Source: Eubacterium limosum (GTDB taxonomy: Bacteria > Bacillota > Clostridia > Eubacteriales > Eubacteriaceae). Taken from it: DNA of 7,967 nucleotides. The stretch is taken from NCBI GenBank assembly GCA_959020865.1, contig CAUEUD010000175.1, positions 1-7,967 of the forward strand. Direction: 5' to 3'. Positions within the stretch are counted from its first letter, which is position 1; the number at the start of each line of letters is the position of its first letter. The notes below the pieces were generated by a model, which was not told the DNA's origin, did no database searches, and saw only the letters and a list, made by a program, of their open reading frames with translations. Below, piece after piece: positions 5,019 to 7,967 of this stretch. A program made the translations under genes and the position numbers.

Positions 5019-6380
5019 CTACTTCAATATATTTAAGGCCTTGGATATATTATCGACTGGCAGAAGCTCCAGCCCTGTATTTTCCAGACCCCGGGCATTG
5101 CCCTTTGGCATAATGCAGCGCTTAAAGCCAAACTTCGCGCCTTCTTTAAGGCGTTTTTCAATGTGCTGTATATTTCTGACCTCACCAGTCAGGCCAACCT
5201 CGCCGATAATCATCATATCCTCTGGAATTTCAAAATTCCTGAAGCTTGAGTATAGTACAGACACAACGGCCAGATCAAGAGCCGGCTCATCTATTTTCAT
5301 ACCCCCGACCACATTAATATACGCATCGAGATTCTGAAGCTGTAATCCCAGCCGTTTTTCCATAATGGCCAAAAGCAGCACCATACGGTTATAGTCCATT
5401 CCGGTGGCCATGCGCCTTGGGTTGCCAAAGCTTGTCTGTGATACAAGTCCCTGAAGCTCGATTAAAAGCGGACGTGTTCCCTCCATACAGGGTACTACCA
5501 CAGAGCCGCAGGTATTTTTCGGACGGCTCGACAACATCATTTCAGAAGGATTTGCCACCTCATGCAGGCCATCCTGTGCCATTTCAAAAATGCCGATCTC
5601 ATTGGTTGATCCAAAACGGTTTTTAACTCCTCTGAGTATCCGATAAGTATGGTACTTTTCACCTTCAAAATACAAAACCGTATCAACCATGTGTTCCAAC
5701 ACACGGGGGCCGGCAATATTGCCTTCCTTGGTCACATGCCCGACCAGAATCATTGAAATATTATCCTTTTTGGCTATCTGCATCAATGCATTGGCATTCT
5801 CCCTTATCTGACTGACGCTGCCGGGCGCTGAGGTGATTGTGGGACTATACATTGTCTGGATCGAGTCAATAATGACAAGATCAGGCTTCTCATGCAAAAT
5901 AGTATCCACGATATAGGGCACGTTAATCTCAGACAGGAAAAAAATATTCTGGGATTTCACCTTCATCCGGACCGCGCGCATTTTGAGCTGCTGCTCGGAC
6001 TCCTCACCTGAAATATACAGGATTTTAAGCCCCTGGCTTCCAAGATTTTCCGTCGTCTGCAGCAGAATGGTCGACTTTCCAATTCCCGGGTCACCACCCA
6101 GAAGGATAACGCCTCCAGGCACAATGCCGCCGCCTAGGACGCGGTCAAGTTCTTTATTCTTCGTTTTAAAACGATCCTCTTTCTGAGGAATAATCTCTTC
6201 AATACGCTTGGGTTTTGTGTACACCGCCCGTTCAAGGGTATTCTTTTTTCTCTGCTCGGTGGGCATATCCAATTCCTCCACAAAGGAGTTCCATTCGCCA
6301 CATTCTGTACAGCGCCCCATCCATTTAGGCGTGCTGTACCCGCAGTTCTGGCACACAAATTTCTTTTTTATTTTCGCCAT
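5019..6380 (-). CDS. radA: DNA repair protein RadA (Sms), RecA-like branch-migration ATPase
   Basis: RadA is a RecA-related hexameric helicase that extends heteroduplex DNA and processes branched recombination intermediates. Counting from the chosen start it has 453 residues, the normal length. A zinc finger uses Cys10, Cys13, Cys24 and Cys27. Walker A GDPGIGKST lies at 96-104 and Walker B LVIIDS at 168-173. The RadA-specific motif KNRFG is at 253-257, and the C-terminal Lon-like domain includes GEVGLTGEVR at 393-402. An ATG six codons upstream (6398) stays in frame, but I prefer the ATG at 6380-6378. GGAGGG (6389-6384) lies just before it, and MAKIKKKFVCQNCG is the usual RadA start. The gene follows the VanZ-family gene by 10 bases and shares its promoter. 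No clear terminator follows its TAG. Identity is secure; the start is very likely. Confidence 0.97.
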   Translation of the reverse strand: MAKIKKKFVCQNCGYSTPKWMGRCTECGEWNSFVEELDMPTEQRKKNTLERAVYTKPKRIEEIIPQKEDRFKTKNKELDRVLGGGIVPGGVILLGGDPGIGKSTILLQTTENLGSQGLKILYISGEESEQQLKMRAVRMKVKSQNIFFLSEINVPYIVDTILHEKPDLVIIDSIQTMYSPTITSAPGSVSQIRENANALMQIAKKDNISMILVGHVTKEGNIAGPRVLEHMVDTVLYFEGEKYHTYRILRGVKNRFGSTNEIGIFEMAQDGLHEVANPSEMMLSSRPKNTCGSVVVPCMEGTRPLLIELQGLVSQTSFGNPRRMATGMDYNRMVLLLAIMEKRLGLQLQNLDAYINVVGGMKIDEPALDLAVVSVLYSSFRNFEIPEDMMIIGEVGLTGEVRNIQHIEKRLKEGAKFGFKRCIMPKGNARGLENTGLELLPVDNISKALNILK

Positions 6381-6383
6381 ACA

Positions 6384-6389
6384 CCCTCC
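6384..6389 (-). promoter_or_regulatory. Ribosome binding site fixing the radA start
   Basis: GGAGGG ends three bases before the ATG at 6380. The spacing is short, but the upstream in-frame ATG at 6398 would leave the site inside the coding region and add residues that RadA proteins do not have. It also lies next to the stop codon of the VanZ-family gene at 6393-6391. Confidence 0.7.
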
Positions 6390-6390
6390 G

Positions 6391-6876
6391 TCATTCAATC
6401 CATTTATAGATCAGGTAGCCGATCATACCACCGATAAAATTAAGTATCAGATCATCCACATCCGCACTGCGGCTTGACAGAAAGACAAATTGCAGCAATT
6501 CGATCAAGGCTGTGGTTCCGACAGTCACAATCAATATATGGGGAAAGCTCACCCGTTTCTTTCTGCAGAGCGGGTATAATAACCCCAAAGGAATAAAAAG
6601 CGCAATATTTCCTGCCAAATTCCGAAAGGAGTAGGTAAAGGTATTATACAGAATACTCACCGCATCTGTCGGCTTGGTGGCTAAAAACTCCCAATTTATA
6701 ATCCCGCTGTGCGCAATATCATAGATGTAATTATCAATATTGGTAAGCGGAAGCAGGTTGTAGCTGGATTCATACACAATGTTTGATGTCGGCAGCAGCG
6801 TAACCATTGCCAGAAAACCAATATAAAATACAAACACAACCCTCAGTAAAAAACGCTTTCGCGCATCTTTTGTCAT
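6391..6876 (-). CDS. VanZ-family integral membrane protein
   Basis: This 161-residue protein belongs to the VanZ-like family, named after a teicoplanin-resistance accessory protein; most chromosomal members have no known function. Four hydrophobic segments are visible, at about 11-29, 86-103, 111-132 and 143-160. Family positions are present: RNLAGNIALFIPLGLLYP at 85-102, IELLQ at 125-129, and the polar run RSADVDDLILNFIGG at 136-150 with its acidic residues. A longer non-membrane stretch (about 30-83) lies outside the first segment. The ATG at 6876-6874 is preceded by GGAG seven bases away. It is first in a two-gene unit with radA, ten bases apart. It sits with no other resistance genes, so a glycopeptide-resistance role should not be assumed. 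Family assignment is good; function is unknown. Confidence 0.88.
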   Translation of the reverse strand: MTKDARKRFLLRVVFVFYIGFLAMVTLLPTSNIVYESSYNLLPLTNIDNYIYDIAHSGIINWEFLATKPTDAVSILYNTFTYSFRNLAGNIALFIPLGLLYPLCRKKRVSFPHILIVTVGTTALIELLQFVFLSSRSADVDDLILNFIGGMIGYLIYKWIE

Positions 6877-6910
6877 TATGCTGCTCCATTCTTAAGCTTT
6901 AACGGAACTC

Positions 6911-6940
6911 ATTATAACCCTAAAACCTTAATGATGCCAG
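6911..6940 (-). promoter_or_regulatory. Promoter of the vanZ-like/radA unit
   Basis: A consensus -10 box TATAAT (6916-6911) stands 18 bases after CTGGCA (6940-6935), a four-of-six match to the -35 box. The expected start is near 6904, leaving about 27 bases before the VanZ-family ATG. The box lies in the 68-base gap after the EIIC gene, where I see no intrinsic terminator. Confidence 0.62.
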
Positions 6941-6944
6941 TGGT

Positions 6945-7967
6945 TTATAAGTCCAGTTTCATATCGCCTGCTTTAATCCAGCCCGCTCTGGCGCAAAGCT
7001 TATAAAAAATCATCGTCACAACTGCCGGCAGAATAATCTGAAGCAGGCCGATACCCAGCACAATCTGTATCATCGGCTGGCCAGCCTCTGTCATGGCCAT
7101 AACCGTTCCAATCTGTCCGACAAGGCCGCAGGTTCCCATTCCCGCGGCCACTGGCGTGTTCTGCATCTGAAAGGCAGTGGTTGCCAGTGGCCCTAATACC
7201 GCTGACGCCGCAGTGGGCGGTATCCATATTCGCCAGTTTTTTATAATATTGGGCACCTGGATCATGGAAGTCCCCAGTCCCTGAGCCGCTAATCCGCCGA
7301 TCCCATTTTCCTTATAGCTCTGAACCGCAAAGCCGACCATCTGGCAGCAGCAGCCCACGGTCGCCGCTCCAGCTGCTATCCCTGAGAGGTTCAGCATGAT
7401 ACACAGCGCTGCGCTGGAAATCGGCAGTGTGAGCACCACCCCTACGATCACTGAGATAACAACGCCCATGATGATTGGCTGCTGCTCTGTCGCCCACATG
7501 ATCACATTTCCAAGGGCTGTCATGAAAGCACCGATTGGCGGGCCAACCACTACAGCGACAAGTGAGCCAATGAGCATGGTCACAAAGGGAGTCACTAAAA
7601 TATCCACCTTTGTCTCCCCTGATACAGCCTTGCCAAACTCCGCGCCGATAACCGCCGCGATCAAAGCGCCCGCCGGGCCGCCCTGGGCGTTGCCCAGAAA
7701 ACCTGCCACAGTAATGGAAAATAAGACAAGCGGCGGCGCATTGAGACCAAAGGCGACAGCAACCGCAATGGCTGGCCCTGTCATGGCCTGGGCCGCCGGC
7801 CACAAGGTTTCATTTAAAAAGGGAATGTGAAATAATATTCCGACCTGGTTCAGGATACTGCCCATCAGCAGTGTGCCGAACAAACCAAAAGCCATGTATT
7901 TCAGCGCATCGATAAATGCTAATGAACATTCTTTGTTGGATGCAGAAGGCGTTTTACAAAAATATAG
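6945..7967 (-). CDS. PTS-type sugar transporter subunit IIC, PTS_EIIC_2 / PfoR family (start outside window)
   Basis: This is a multi-pass membrane protein of the EIIC_2 family, some members of which are annotated as the toxin regulator PfoR/PfoS. The frame is open to the right edge. The 24 codons before the first Met (7895-7893) read in frame and include SLAFIDALKYM, which fits the usual family N-terminus better than a start at that Met. About 340 residues are visible, close to full length, so little is missing. Many glycine- and alanine-rich hydrophobic segments (probably eight to ten) are interrupted by family-type stretches such as FLGNAQGGPAGALIAAVIGAEFGK, GPPIGAFMTALG, WRIWIPPTAASAVLGPLATT and MGTCGLVGQIG. 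No IIA or IIB domain is fused or adjacent in the window. The substrate, and whether it transports by phosphotransfer at all, cannot be told from sequence. Confidence 0.9.
   Translation of the reverse strand, partial: LYFCKTPSASNKECSLAFIDALKYMAFGLFGTLLMGSILNQVGILFHIPFLNETLWPAAQAMTGPAIAVAVAFGLNAPPLVLFSITVAGFLGNAQGGPAGALIAAVIGAEFGKAVSGETKVDILVTPFVTMLIGSLVAVVVGPPIGAFMTALGNVIMWATEQQPIIMGVVISVIVGVVLTLPISSAALCIMLNLSGIAAGAATVGCCCQMVGFAVQSYKENGIGGLAAQGLGTSMIQVPNIIKNWRIWIPPTAASAVLGPLATTAFQMQNTPVAAGMGTCGLVGQIGTVMAMTEAGQPMIQIVLGIGLLQIILPAVVTMIFYKLCARAGWIKAGDMKLDL

Noticed and set aside
6381..6398. Start of radA at the upstream ATG (6398)
   Set aside because: It adds MNDGGC, not typical of RadA, and places GGAGGG inside the coding region directly before the better ATG at 6380.
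7396..7830. Open frame of 144 codons on the plus strand
   Set aside because: It mirrors the low-complexity Gly/Ala-rich membrane segments of the EIIC gene, which often leave the reverse frame open.
1..7967. Mobile elements, CRISPR arrays, tRNA or rRNA genes
   Set aside because: I saw no regularly spaced repeats, transposase frames, terminal inverted repeats, tRNA-like cloverleaf or rRNA sequence. Gene content and packing look like stable core chromosome.

Overview
The window looks like housekeeping chromosome from an anaerobic Bacillota of class Clostridia. The evidence is the gene order ruvA-ruvB-queA-tgt-yajC-scfA-scfB, the SCIFF peptide (a clostridial hallmark), strong AGGAGG-type ribosome sites and TATAAT/TACAAT promoters. 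An Eubacterium/Acetobacterium-like member of the Eubacteriales is my guess only. Every gene reads on the minus strand, so transcription runs from high to low coordinates.

Region 1 (about 7967 to 4931). A PTS-type EIIC membrane protein of the PTS_EIIC_2 / PfoR family enters from the right edge; its frame is open to the last base, so its start lies outside. A promoter with a TATAAT -10 box follows. It drives a two-gene unit: a VanZ-family membrane protein and, 10 bases later, the DNA repair ATPase RadA. I see no clear terminator after radA.

Region 2 (about 4930 to 4700). This stretch has no protein gene and encodes an RNA that I identify as 6S RNA (ssrS). It has a near-consensus promoter placed to start transcription at the first base of a closing stem. 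Its two ends resemble those of Escherichia coli 6S RNA, and it ends in a GC-rich hairpin plus a T run.

Region 3 (4675 to 1). A separate promoter (TTGAAT, 17 bases, TACAAT) begins a tightly packed operon. RuvA and RuvB form the Holliday-junction branch-migration motor. QueA and Tgt carry out two steps of queuosine modification of tRNA. YajC is the small SecDF-associated membrane protein and has a long acidic tail here. These are followed by a 46-residue gene, scfA, encoding the six-cysteine SCIFF ranthipeptide precursor, and by the first 25 codons of scfB, its radical SAM thioether-forming maturase. The ribosome sites of ruvB, queA and tgt overlap the stop codon of the preceding gene, which suggests translational coupling. 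A hairpin between scfA and scfB could keep peptide output above maturase output.

The two easily missed elements are scfA, a very short gene, and the 6S RNA, which is non-coding. Neither is a new class. The open questions are why the SCIFF system travels with yajC, tgt, queA and ruvAB, and what the peptide does.
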